Of a DNA stretch of 64,000 nt, positions 30,675 to 47,035 are shown one piece after another. This DNA comes from Marisa cornuarietis (Eukaryota; Mollusca; Gastropoda; Architaenioglossa; Ampullariidae). Numbering within the stretch: position 1 is the first letter of the stretch; each line of letters opens with the position of its first letter. The notes below the pieces were generated by a model that was not told where the DNA came from, did no database searches, and saw nothing but the letters and a program-made list of their open reading frames with translations. The stretch covers positions 502,001-566,000 of the forward strand of contig SMMW01000214.1 of NCBI GenBank assembly GCA_004794655.1. Reading direction: 5' to 3'. Made by a program: the position numbers and the translations under genes.

Positions 30675-31210
30675 AGTGTCTTGAGGGACAGGATTCACCA
30701 GGACCCATGGGGTTACTCAGTGAAAAGTCCTAGTCCCCTGCATCCATTTACAGGTGAACAACTTCTGCTGCTGCTCAAGTCCACAACCAATGACTGCTTC
30801 TAGACTTCACGCTGCCCTGTATACCATTCTAAAGCTCGTAGTTTTTCCAGTTATACATATCTTTCATTTGTTGCAGGCTTTTATGTGGTTTAGAATGAGG
30901 CTGGAAATTAACTTTAGTATTGCATTGCAGATACACTTTGCAATCGGTCACTCAGGCACAAGAAAATTTCTCATTTCAAAAAGTCAGGTATGAAAACGCC
31001 CGTTTTCAGCAGTCAAAATCCAAGGTGAAGGACATAAGCAGCTAGCTGCTGTGCTGCAGGCAATCAGCAACCCTTCCTGTAAAAGGCACGAACCCTGGGA
31101 GTTGCTCCCATTGACTGTTGAACATGTGTTCAACCATTGCAGGCAATTTCTGTGGCAATTTTTTTTTTACTGTTCCTGAACTATTTTTATATGCATTTTC
31201 AAGGTGATAC

Positions 31211-31216
31211 AATAAA
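31211..31216 (+). terminator. Polyadenylation signal of actin gene 2
   Basis: AATAAA about 540 bp after the stop codon, followed by an A-rich and then a TG-rich stretch, as expected at a cleavage site. Confidence 0.6.
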
Positions 31217-33929
31217 CTACAAAAAAAATTGATCTGGTGTGTGACTACTTGAGTGAAAGATGCAGGATGTGTTTGTAAGATTTATAGTCGTTGATAAAAT
31301 TGTAATGGCGGTGGTTAGAATCCTTGTGGTATCCCAAAATGTAGTTTGCAAGATGGGGTCGGGTGACCCTCAAAGACAGAATGAAAATAATGAGTTTGCA
31401 CTGCTATCTTGATGGGGAAGGGGGATTTTCACAAATCACCAAATCATACGGTCTCTTGTTTCTAGCCTTTCTTCTGAAAAAACATGGGGACAACATCAAG
31501 TGATGCAACACACCCTCCTGAATGAGGAAGGTCATGTGGACAAAATAACCATCCTGGTATTAGCTACTTCCTTGTTTCGTGAAAATATGTTGACCTCTTG
31601 TTAACAAAATAACCTTCATAATAACAACATGCGTGGGTGGGTGGGAATGACCACAGAAATACATGGCGCAAAAGAGAAGAGATTAGCAGGAAAGGTGAGT
31701 TGGGGGGGGCAGGGATGAGAACACTGACAAACATCACAAACTTTTTTTTTTAAATCTATGCTCGAATGTTACTATGTCATTAATCTGACATACGTTTAAC
31801 AGATTAGCAAGAAAAATTATGCATGGGCAAGTTTTAAGAACAGAAATATTGTCTACGGTGCCGCCTAGTGTTACACACACATCCACGCGCACACGCAGAC
31901 CAGAATGAACGATGGACACTAGCTTGACACCCAGAAATCATGAAAGTTCGCAACAACCAAGTCTGAGAATTCCTATCTCACTTTTAATCATACATTACGC
32001 ATATGTGTGGGTTTATTTTTTTCCCATACCCAAGGCTGGCAATGTAAGGTAGCTGGTGTTTCTGATGTGACTGGTTCTGATGAGGTAAATAACAAAACTA
32101 TTTTGTAAGGTCATGATACACATAGCACACATACTTCTGCGGATATAATATACAATCAACCTCCGCATTCCTCGACTGCTGCCCCAGTTGCCCGCACACA
32201 CACACACCAGCGACGGCGGTGGCCAAAGGGAGAGAATTACTGCAGCAAGTTGTCGGCCGCTACAGCCATGAGGGAGTTAGAGGCGGGCCATTCCTTTAAA
32301 GAACTTGAGAGAAGTCAAGAATATGTTTATATGCTGAGATACACATTTTCAGAAGAATGCGCAACAGAAAATTCTTATCGATGTACAGGGTTTAGTTTGT
32401 GTTGGTGTCAACAGGTGAGCAAACTTCTTGGTCAAAGTGGAGACAATTCAGTACGTGAGCACACCTTGCAGTGTTCACAATGATGTTCACACATGCTACC
32501 ATCTGCATCTGTGCCAAGATCAAGATAGAAACAAAGATTTAACAAAAATACCAAATATCGTTTTAGAATCTGGGAAATAGCTTGAAATCCTGTGTGTTAT
32601 GTATTCGAATTCAATGTTTGTATTTTTTTAAAATCATGTTTGAATACTTAACAGTCTCGTGAAAGTAACTTTAAAGTTTTTGATGATATCTGGCAGCTTG
32701 GCATCTAGACTGCAGCAGCTGTGCTCTCTGCCATCTGTGGCTTAGGGAACCAAGTATACGTACCATGTTCCATGTATTTAACAAACTTTCAAGTGCCTTT
32801 ACAATATTTCTTTTAAATTCCCATAACATTCTTTGTTTCACCTTGGCCTGATATGATCTGGTTTTGTTGATAATGCAAATGAGCACTGTATGTGAAATAT
32901 GAGATTCTAGACTAAAGTAGTAAACAGGGTCTTTATATTGTTCAACTGTCATTTGTCCCTGTTGGGGATGAGACAGGTAACTAACTGGCCTACCCCACCC
33001 ATAGTTGACTGTTGGTGAATGGGTACCTGACTGCACTTCCTTCTAAAAACGTTGACCATGAGACAGGTGTTTTCTCTCCCCAGACACCAATATGTACAAG
33101 ACCAGTGTTTTCCAATCATGTGCCTCAGGTCATTCAAAACACAACCTATTACCAGTCAATTTTTCTCCACTTCATCTTGGCTGCAGGATCTTGCTACTTC
33201 ACTTTTATGTTGGGTCTGGGGATCTGAAACCATTATTTTAAATAAGAGCATGAAGACCCCTTGCATTTTAAGGATGGGGAACCATGGAGATTAACTTTTA
33301 CCTGGTAACTGTTCTCACTAGGATGTAGCTATAACCACACCCAGATTCTCTGACATCCAAAGTGTAGCACCTAACCTTGGCATTTCACCTGTAACCTCAG
33401 ACGTAGAAATCACAACAGCAATTAAATGGTCAACTTGTGATAATGTGGCAGCACGTGCAAGTAGATGGTGGACTGTGTATTACTTGTAAGTTAAGTTGTA
33501 TTGTGTTGTTCATTATTTGCAGTACATGGAGTTGCCAAAGTACCACCAAAGATAGAACAACGTCAGCTCACTGAGTGTCATGTGACTCATGTCTTGCATG
33601 TAGTAATGACAGTAAGAGACTGCATTTATTTAAACATGTGTAACAGCTCTGACTATAACATTGAGAGCAGTATAGCGTCTACTGATGTGTCAGGTCCTCA
33701 AGCTACGATGTCTGTGTACCAGCTAGTCAATGACTGAAAGGCACCAGAGGCAGATTGAGCATCTGAGCCTACCCTAGAGCAGGGTGTGAACCAACCTGCT
33801 CCCACCTCTAGTGGAAACTACTGCAGTACTGTTACAAGCTTGTGGTTGTAGCACAGCATTCTTGCTCCCCAAGAAGGTCCAAAATTCCTGAACTGTTTCT
33901 TAAAAAACAAAAAGGTCTCACACAGTGAG
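31217..33929. other. Intergenic region between actin genes 2 and 3
   Basis: No supported gene. The longest open frame (32671-33036, -) resembles no known protein. Its end near 32950-33035 looks like part of a dispersed non-coding repeat. No tandem array is visible. Confidence 0.4.
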
Positions 33930-34290
33930 AGCTAGCCTGATGGCAAAATTATTGACGTTGTATGGGATGATAAGTACCTAGGACCAGTTTTTAATTAAAA
34001 CAATGAATTGAGTAAGGTTATTAAATGACAGAGTGGACTTGCAAATCAAGCTGTGTCACTGGTGAAGACCTAAACACCTGCCCTTTGATATTCAAATTGA
34101 CCTTTTTGATAGATGTAAAAAACTTATTTTGCTGTGTGGAAGTGAAACCTGGGCCTTTGTATCTCGCGATCGTTGTGACAAAATGTGAGATTTATGAAAA
34201 TGATGCTGAATGTAAACTAGCACGTATGCCGTCATGAATGGTGAGGGGAGAACTTGGCATTTTTCCTGTGTCAATCTTTGCAAAATGTAG
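33930..34290 (+). pseudogene. Decayed LINE reverse-transcriptase C-terminal fragment
   Basis: Scattered + strand frames read KYLGPVF, then LPFDIQIDLFDRC, LILLCGSETWAF, MKMMLNVN and GELGIFPV. The order YLG, FD.Q..LFD, ILLYGSE.W, GELG.P matches the region just after the catalytic core of RTE/CR1-like LINE reverse transcriptases. Many stops and frameshifts show an old dead copy. Too little remains to assign a clade. It is unrelated in sequence to the LINE at 54-60 kb. Confidence 0.5.
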
Positions 34291-34654
34291 GTGACTGTAT
34301 TTCTGATAAAGAATATATATCAACCATAACTCTGAAGCGTGAAAATTACCCGTCAGTATGTGAATTATTCTGGTTTAGCAACGTGCGTTCATTGCTACAT
34401 ACTTGAGGTCATACTTGAGGTCTTTTGTTCATCTGGAATCTTGCTTGTAGCTTTTCTCCCCGTCACTTTAAACAGATAATAATGCAACGTGTGAAGGATC
34501 CTTTTATTCCAGAATGTAAACAACATGTGTGCCGAGTCCCTGCCTTAGAAAACCACGAAATAAAAGACAAGTTAAGCTTCAGTAAACTGCCTGTTCATAA
34601 TTAAGATATAGTGCAATACCTAAACTTTCAGACTATGTCCATTATGTAGTTTAA

Positions 34655-35150
34655 ATGAGGTAGGGGATGGAGCAATGAGGTAGGATGGAGCAATGAGGTA
34701 GGGATGGAGCAATGAGGTAGGATGGAGCAATGAGGTTGGGGATGGAGCAATGAGGTAGGGGATGGAGCAATGAGGTAGGATGGAGCAATGAGGTAGGGAT
34801 GGAGCAATGAGGTAGGATGGAGCAATGAGGTTGGGGATGGAGCAATGAGGTAGGATGGAGCAATGAGGTAGGGGATGGAGCAGTGAGGTAGGGATGGAGC
34901 AGTGAGGTAGGGGATGGAGCAATGAGGTAGGATGGAGCAGTGAGGTAGGGATGGAGCAGTGAGGTAGGGATGGAGTAATGAGGTAGGGGATGGAGCAATG
35001 AGGTATGGAGCAGTGAGGTAGGGATGGAGCAGTGAGGTAGGGATGGAGTAATGAGGTAGGGGATGGAGCAATGAGGTTGGGGATGGAGCAGTGAGGTAGG
35101 GATGGAGCAGTGAGGTAGGGATGGAGTAATGAGGTAGGGATGGAGCTCCT
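34655..35150. repeat. About 20-bp minisatellite, about 24 copies
   Basis: The unit is GATGGAGCAATGAGGTAGG with 18-22 bp length changes (GG, GGG or GGGG after GTA) and GCAGTGAGG or GTAATGAGG variants. Open - strand frames (PHCSIPTSLL) are repeat artefacts. Confidence 0.9.
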
Positions 35151-36058
35151 TATATTTGTGTGTGTGCTCACACTTTATTAACTCTCTCGTGTAAAGCACT
35201 TCTTCCCGGCGGCTATTTTGTATGACACCCTAATACGTTTAAATTTTATCAGCTAATAAATATGAAAATAATTTTATTAATTTAGGTAATTCAAATGATA
35301 TTCACTCTTTTGGTAACTGGATACTCATTTGCATTTTTAAATGATGTGAATGTCGTGTTAAATGAATTGCAGTTTCAGAATGTGTTGTGTACATACATAC
35401 ATACACGATTGTTATCATGTGACATTTTTCTGGTTTGTGTCATGGCTACAAATGCCCTGCTGGTCTCATAGCGGAAGAAAGAAAGGAAAAGACAGAAAAT
35501 GTTCACGACTCTGCCTCTGTTTAATCCAAAGTACAGACAACCATTTTCCACAAGCTACACAAACTCAGCATCAGTGACCCGATGTTCTCCACACACTGGA
35601 GGCAGCTCTGGTTCTCTTTCCCTTCCCACGCTGTCTGCACTTCACAAGCATTGGCCAGAATGTTTGATTCTTGATGCAAAGATAAAAATAAATAAGGTCT
35701 TGTGCATGGGATTATACAAAGGACTGTCGCTGGTTAATAAGCTCTCCTGAGTGGGGAAGTTAAGACTAAGGGAGAGAATAAGAATGCCATTTTCCCAAAT
35801 CCACAGACACAAGACCTGGCATACAGTCAGTCACAACACACCACATGTAGGAGGCCAAATCTTTTCAAAATCAAAATTTTCAAGTTTAATTGTAAAAGAC
35901 AACCAAGGTTTAATAAATAAAGTGAAAATCTTAATACTTTGCTTGTGGAGTCTGTCACACCTTCCTGGTGTTACAAAAAACAATCAATAATCACAAATAC
36001 AAAACTGGAAATAAAATGTCTTCAAATTTACAAATTAAAGCTCAATGCCTTGTGTAAA
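35151..36058. other. Intergenic DNA beyond the actin gene 3 3' end
   Basis: AT-rich; no gene is recognised. A short CATA tetramer run lies at 35392-35405. Confidence 0.45.
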
Positions 36059-36064
36059 TTTATT
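36059..36064 (-). terminator. Polyadenylation signal of actin gene 3
   Basis: AATAAA on the - strand, about 170 bp past the stop codon at 36232-36234. Confidence 0.6.
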
Positions 36065-36231
36065 GCAAAATCAAAATTCTGTTAAAACACAAATCACAAC
36101 TTTCAGCTCTCTGAAAACAGAATGAACACATTAAAAAGTGAAATTCTCTGGCACCAACAAAATTGATGACTCACATGATGTATACAGAAAAATTCTGTTA
36201 ATATTGCCAAGTTCATTATTACTGAGGTATT

Positions 36232-39147
<2,916 letters not shown>

Positions 39148-39392
39148 TTAAATTTGCCTAAAAGACGATGAAGCGTAACAATCTGTCGCTCGAAGTATAG
39201 TTTGAATGCGTCGCCTGATCGGAGAACATGTAGCAGACGACTGTTACAAGCCTTTTGTAGCAAATGCTCTCATTCGTCAGCATACTTGGTGGCACACGTA
39301 AGCCGTTATCTGATTGGGTCATTTAACTTCCATGTAGGGCAAGAAACCGCCGTCTTGAAGGTGAGTTTCCTGGAAGGCGAGGAGATCTCATG

Positions 39393-39403
39393 CCTATTTA
39401 TGG
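39393..39403 (-). promoter_or_regulatory. CArG-like / TATA-like site upstream of actin gene 3
   Basis: On the - strand CCATAAATAGG has seven rather than six A/T bases between CC and GG, so it is an imperfect CArG box that also contains the TATA-like ATAAATAG. A second CATAAATAG lies at 39513-39521, and a CCAAT motif (-) at about 39313-39317. The site is about 265 bp before the ATG. Confidence 0.35.
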
Positions 39404-39521
39404 GCAGTCGTCACGAGAGCGCGCGGCGTGCACACAATGCAGACGATGGAGACGATGGAGAAATGCCGGCCTGCTTACTGGCAAGTCTTGCCATAGCGCG
39501 CAGTACACATGTCTATTTATG

Positions 39522-41344
39522 TCACTTACATTGTCAGTGTAAATGTATTTTGGCGTGCCGAGGACGTGAAACTAGTGCACAGACATATAAGGGAAGTTTG
39601 TAGAAACACGTACTGTAGTCTCTCACACCGCCATCACTCAGTCGCCACAATTAGTCTGTACGACAGCGCGTCCCACTCAGTCTCACTTGTATAAAAGTCA
39701 CTTATACACTACAGTTGACATTTCGATAAGACTTTGAATGATTCAAACTCTTGTTCAGACGATATTTGATGTGAAATTAAACTGATAAAAGTGCTCCCGC
39801 CATTTCATGAGGAGTAGGCTTTGTATAACTTAAATTACAGACAAGTGGGCTTTAACATGGTTTCATCAATATTTTCTTTTCGTTCTCGGGAAAAAAATTC
39901 TAGTCAGTACACTTCTGGCGACAACAGCGCCGTCGTCTCCGCCAGTTTCGCTGGTGTCATATAGTTGGTGATGGGGTGTATGGAGATTGTATGTTAACAT
40001 AATACACTTGACTTTCCCCTCCCAAGAAAAGAGTTTCTTGGACTCTGTGGTTTATTCTGGACTGTGGACATGTTCCAGCCTGTATTGGGTTTGCTTACCT
40101 GCGATGCTCCATAGCCTCCATGTTGGATGTCATGTCACGGTGTGATGACTGGTCATGCAAGCACAAGTCAAGCTAGGATGATATGTTCAGCAACAGTCTG
40201 TCTGTCAAGACAGGTAGAGGTATTAAACAACAAGTAAGAGCCATCAGCATGGGGGTGTTCGGGTCCCTTTATTCTAAGGCTGTTAGAAAGAATAAGGAGA
40301 CAAAATATGACAGAAAGCAGCCATCATGCTTACAGCTGTTTGCTGCATTTGTATCCTGGTGCTGGCACTGCATGTGGGCTTCGCTCAAACACCCTTGCCA
40401 TTTGAATTGTGCATACTCACACTCCTAGGCAACATGTTCTTAGCATGTTCAAGAATGAGACAGGGGCAACACACGAGGGACAGAAGAACCAGCAAACAAC
40501 AGGAAGGATAAACAACAGTGCTGATGATTATTAATAAAGGACTAAACACGTAAAGAGGATTCAAATAATAAGGACTGAAAGTATCTTGATTTAGCAAAAG
40601 GAAGACAAGCAGGGAAGTAGCAATAAGCGGAAAGGGGGGGAGGGTGTGACAAAGGACGAGCATTGTGGGAACATTGTAGGAACATTGTGGGAACATTGTA
40701 AGAAGAGGTGTGTTTTAGTCCACATGTAAAGGATTCAATGGGGGGGAAGGTGGCGGATATGGAAAGGGAGAGAGTTCCATTGTTTCGCTGCACAGTAATT
40801 AAAATTCCTGTGACCATATGTTGTTGTTCTGGTGACAAGAATAATTAGGAGGCGGTCGTCAGACGAGGAGCGGAGTTGTCTGGCTGGGATGTAAGGTTAG
40901 AGAATTTTACACTGGAATGTAATACGTGTACACGACAAACAGATTTATTGACACCCAGAACTTGCGGCGCCCCACCCCTTCTCTGTAGGCCAGTGGGGGT
41001 GGAGTGGATGGGGTGGATGGGGTGTGGGTGAGGTGTAGGAAGGGAGCCACACGTCGGTCGCACATCTTCCTCTTTTCTTCGTGTGTAAGAGCCCTGGAAG
41101 GGGGTTATGGGCGGGGGCAGGCACACGATTCACGTCGAAACCTCACAACTATTCTGCACAAGCAAACTTAGAAGCGTTCTTAAAATTTTAATTTTGAGCT
41201 GTTTAGATGCAGTTCGCGGGCGCTTTAGCAAAGTTTTAAGTAGTTTTCTCTTCAACATCTAAAGCTGCCTCAACTCAAACCAATGACAACGGCTATCAAA
41301 ACCAGTTTCAGAGATAATGGAGGTGTTTACAGGCAAACACGAGA
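39522..41344. other. Intergenic region right of the actin cluster
   Basis: No gene is recognised. A four-fold GGAACATTGT phrase occurs at about 40664-40700. The open frames present are short and unfamiliar. Confidence 0.4.
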
Positions 41345-44300
41345 CCCTTATATCACGGCGAGACATCCAACAACTAAGGCTATATCACTATATATCACGA
41401 CAAGACAGCCAGCAACTAAGGCTATATCACTATATATCACTATATATCACGACAAGACAGCCAGCAACTAAGGTTATATCACTATATATCACGGCAAGAC
41501 AGCCAGCAACTAAGGCTATATCACTATATCACGGCAAGACAGCCAGCAACTAAGGCTATATCACTATATATCACTATATTACGGCAAGGCAGCCAGCAAC
41601 TAAGGGTATATCACTATATCACTATATATCACGACAAGACAGCCAGCAACTAAGGCTATATCACTATATCACGACAAGACAGTCAACAGCTAAGGCTATA
41701 TCACTATATATCACGGCAAGACAGCTAGTAACTAAGGGTATATCACTATACCACGACAAGACAGCCAGCAACTAAGGGTATATCACTATATCACGACAAG
41801 ACAGCCAGTAACTAAGGCTATATCACTATACCACGACAAGACAGCCAGCAACTAAGGCTATATCACTATATATCACTATATATCACGACAAGACAGTCAA
41901 CAACTAAGGCCTTTATCCCTATATCACTATATATCACGACAAGACAGTCAACAGCTAAGGCTATATCACTATATATCACGACAAGACAGCCAGCAACTAA
42001 GGGTATATCACTATATCACGACAAGATAGCCAGCAACTAAGGGTATATCACTATATCACGACAAGACAGCCAGTAACTAAGGGTATATCACTATACCACG
42101 ACAAGAAAGCCAGCAACTAAGGCTATATCACTATGTATCACTATATATCACGACAAGACAGCCAGCAACTAAGGCTATATCACTATATATCACGACAAGA
42201 CAGCCAACAACTAAGGCTATATCACTATATACCACGACAAGACAGCCAGCAACTAAGGCTATATCACTATATATCACGACAAGACAGCCAGTAACTAAGG
42301 GTATATCACTATACCACGACAAGACAGCCAGCAACTAAGGCTATATCACTATATATCACTATATATCACGACAAGACAGTCAACAACTAAGGCTATATCA
42401 CTATATATCACGACAAGACAGCCAACAACTAAGGCTATATCACTATATATCACGACAAGACAGTCAACAACTAAGGCTATATCACTATATATCACGACAA
42501 GACAGTCAACAACAGGCTATATTACTATCACTATATATCACGACAAGACAGTCAAAAGCTAAGGCTATATCACTATATATCACGACACAGTCAACAACAG
42601 GCTATATCACTATCACTATATATCACGACAAGACAGTCAACAACTAAGGCTATATCACTATATATCACTATATATCACGACAAGACAGTCTACAACTAAG
42701 GCTATATCACTATATATCACGACAAGACAGTCAACAACTAAGGCTATATCACTATATATCACGACAAGACAGTCAACAACTAAGGCCTATATCCCTATAT
42801 CACTATATATCACTATATATCACGACAAGACAGTCAACAACTAAGGCTATATCACTATATATCACGACAAGACAGTCAACAACTAAGGCTATATCACTAT
42901 ATATCACGACATGACAGTCAACAACTAAGGCTATATCACTATATATCACGACAAGACAGTCAACAGCTAAGGCTATATCACTATATATCACGACAAGACA
43001 GTCAACAACTAAGGTTATATCACTATATATCACGACAAGACAGTCAACAGCTAAGGCTATATCACTATATATCACGACAAGACAGTCAACAACTAAGGCT
43101 ATATCACTATATATCACTATATATCATGACAAGACAGTCTACAACTAAGGCTATATCACTATATATCACGACAAGACAGTCAAAAGCTAAGGCTATATCA
43201 CTATATATCACGACACAGTCAACAACAGGCTATATCACTATCACTATATATCACGACAAGACAGTCAACAACTAAGGCTATATCACTATATATCACTATA
43301 TATCACGACAAGACAGTCTACAACTAAGGCTATATCACTATATATCACGACAAGACAGTCAACAACTAAGGCTATATCACTATATATCACGACAAGACAG
43401 TCAACAACTAAGGCCTATATCCCTATATCACTATATATCACTATATATCACGACAAGACAGTCAACAACTAAGGCTATATCACTATATATCACGACAAGA
43501 CAGTCAACAACTAAGGCTATATCACTATATATCACGACATGACAGTCAACAACTAAGGCTATATCACTATATATCACGACAAGACAGTCAACAGCTAAGG
43601 CTATATCACTATATATCACGACAAGACAGTCAACAACTAAGGTTATATCACTATATATCACGACAAGACAGTCAACAGCTAAGGCTATATCACTATATAT
43701 CACGACAAGACAGTCAACAACTAAGGCTATATCACTATATATCACTATATATCATGACAAGACAGTACAAGCTAAGGCTATATCACTATATATCACGACA
43801 AGACAGTCAACAACTAAGGCTATATCACTATATATCACGACAAGACAGTCAACAACTAAGGCTATATCACTATATATCACGACAAGACAGTCAACAACTA
43901 AGGCTATATCACTATATATCACTATATATCATGACAAGACAGTCTACAACTAAGGCTATATCACTATATATCACGACAAGACAGTCAACAACTAAGGCTA
44001 TATCACTATATATCACTATATATCACGACAAGACAGCCAACAACTAAGGCTATATCACTATATATCATGACAAGACAGTCAACAACTAAGGCTATATCAC
44101 TATATATCACGACAAGACAGTCAACAACTAAGGCCTTTATCCCTATATCACTATATATCACTATATATCACGTCAAGACAGTCAACAACTAAGGCTATAT
44201 CACTATATATCACGACAAGACAGTCAACAACTAAGGCTATATCACTATATATCACGACAAGACAGTTAACAACTAAGGCTATTTCACTATATATCACGAC

Positions 44301-47035
44301 AAGACAGTCAACAACTAAGGCTATATCACTATATATCACTATATATCACGACAAGACAGCCAGTAACTAAGGTTATATCACTATATATCATGACAAGGCA
44401 GCCAGCAACTAAGGTTATATCACTATATATCACGACAAGACAGCCAGTAACTAAGGTTATATCACTATATATCATGACAAGGCAGCCAACAACAAAGGCT
44501 ATATCACTATATATCACTATATATCACGACAAGACAGTCAACAACTAAGGCTATATCACTATACATCACGACAAGACAGTCAACAACAGGCTATATCACT
44601 ATATATCACGACAAGACAGTCAGCAACTAAGGCTATATCACTATATATCACGACAAGGCAGCCAGTAACTAAGGTTATATCACTATATATCACGACAAGA
44701 CAGTCAACAACAGGCTATATCACTATATATCACGACAAGACAGTCAACAACTAAGGCTATATCGCTATATCACTATATATCACGACAAGACAGCCAGCAA
44801 CTTAGGCTATATCACTATATATCACGACAAGACAGCCAACAACTAAGGCTATATCACTATATATCACTATACATCACGACAAGACAGTCAACAACAGGCT
44901 ATATCACTATATATCACGACAAGACAGCCAGCAACTTAGGCTATATCACTATATATCACGACAAGACAGTCAACAACTAAGGCTATATCACTATACATCA
45001 CGACAAGACAGTCAACAACAGGCTATATCACTATATATCACGACACAGTCAACAACAGGTTATATCACTATATATCACGACAAGACAGTCAACAACAGGC
45101 TATATCACTATATATCACGACAAGACAGTCAACAGCTAAGGCTATATCACTATATATCACGGCAAGACAGTCAACAACTAAGGCTATATCACTATATATC
45201 ACGACAAGACAGTCAACAACAGGCTATATCACTATATATCACGACAAGACAGTCAACAACTAAGGCTATATCACTATATCACTATACATCACGACAAGAC
45301 AGCCAGCAACTTAGGCTATATCACTATATATCACGACAAGACAGCCAACAACTAAGGCTATACCACTATATATCACGACAAGACAGCAACTAAGGCTATA
45401 TCACTATATATCACGACAAGACAGCCAGCAACTAAGGCTATATCACTATATGTCACTATATATCACGACAAGACAGCCAACAACTAAGGCTATATCACTA
45501 TATATCACGACAAGACAGTCAGCAACTAAGGCTATATCACTATATGTCACTGTATATCACGACAAGACAGCCAGCAACTAAGGCTATATCACTATATATC
45601 ACTATCTATCACAAGACAGCCAACAACTAAGGCTATATCACTATATATCACGACAAGACAGTCAGCAACTAAGGCTATATCACTATATGTCACTATATAC
45701 CACGACAAGATAGTCAGCAACTAAGGGTATATCACTATATATCACTATCTATCACAAGACAGCCAACAACTAAGGCTATATCACTATATATCACGACAAG
45801 ACAGTCAGCAACTAAGGCTATATCACTATATGTCACTATATACCACGACAAGATAGTCAGCAACTAAGGGTATATCACTATATATCACTATCTATCACAA
45901 GACAGCCAACAACTAAGGCTATATCACTATATATCACGACAAGACAGTCAGCAACTAAGGCTATATCACTATATATCACGACAAGACAGCCAACAACTAA
46001 GGCTATACCACTATATATCACGACAAGACAGCAACTAAGGCTATATCACTATATATCACGACAAGACAGCCAGCAACTAAGGCTATATCACTATATGTCA
46101 CTATATATCACGACAAGACAGCCAACAACTAAGGCTATATCACTATATATCACGACAAGACAGTCAGCAACTAAGGCTATATCACTATATGTCACTATAT
46201 ATCACGACAAGACAGCCAGCAACTAAGGCTATATCACTATATATCACTATCTATCACAAGACAGCCAACAACTAAGGCTATATCACTATATATCACGACA
46301 AGACAGTCAGCAACTAAGGCTATATCACTATATGTCACTATATACCACGACAAGATAGTCAGCAACTAAGGGTATATCACTATATATCACTATCTATCAC
46401 AAGACAGCCAACAACTAAGGCTATATCACTATATATCACGACAAGACAGTCAGCAACTAAGGCTATATCACTATATGTCACTATATACCACGACAAGATA
46501 GTCAGCAACTAAGGGTATATCACTATATATCACTATCTATCACAAGACAGCCAACAACTAAGGCTATATCACTATATATCACGACAAGACAGTCAGCAAC
46601 TAAGGCTATATCACTATATATCACGACAAGACAGCCAACAACTAAGGCTATACCACTATATATCACGACAAGACAGCAACTAAGGCTATATCACTATATA
46701 TCACGACAAGACAGCCAGCAACTAAGGCTATATCACTATATGTCACTATATATCACGACAAGACAGCCAACAACTAAGGCTATATCACTATATATCACGA
46801 CAAGACAGTCAGCAACTAAGGCTATATCACTATATGTCACTATATATCATGACAAGGCAGCCAGCAACTAAGGCTATATCAATATATATCATGACAAGGC
46901 AGCCAGCAACTAAGGTTATATCACTATATATCACGACAAGACAGTCAGCAACTAAGGCTATATCACTATATATCATGACAAGGCAGCCAGCAACTAAGGT
47001 TATATCACTATATATCACTGCAAGACAACCAGCCC
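41345..47035. repeat. Large satellite array built from a retroposon tail (right locus)
   Basis: About 5.7 kb of units made of CAGCCAGCAACTAAGGC or CAGTCAACAACTAAGGC, then TATATCAC blocks, then GACAAGA. The same core occurs in the left array and at the LINE 3' end. Higher-order structure is visible. 42541-43138 repeats at 43169-43766 with an offset of exactly 628 bp. The phrase AGACAGCAACTAAGG recurs at 45381, 46026 and 46671, giving a 645-bp period. Variants such as GATAGTCAGCAACTAAGGG and CTATCTATCACAAGA mark the 645-bp units. The open - frames (VVIYSDIALVVDCL) are repeat artefacts. Confidence 0.9.
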
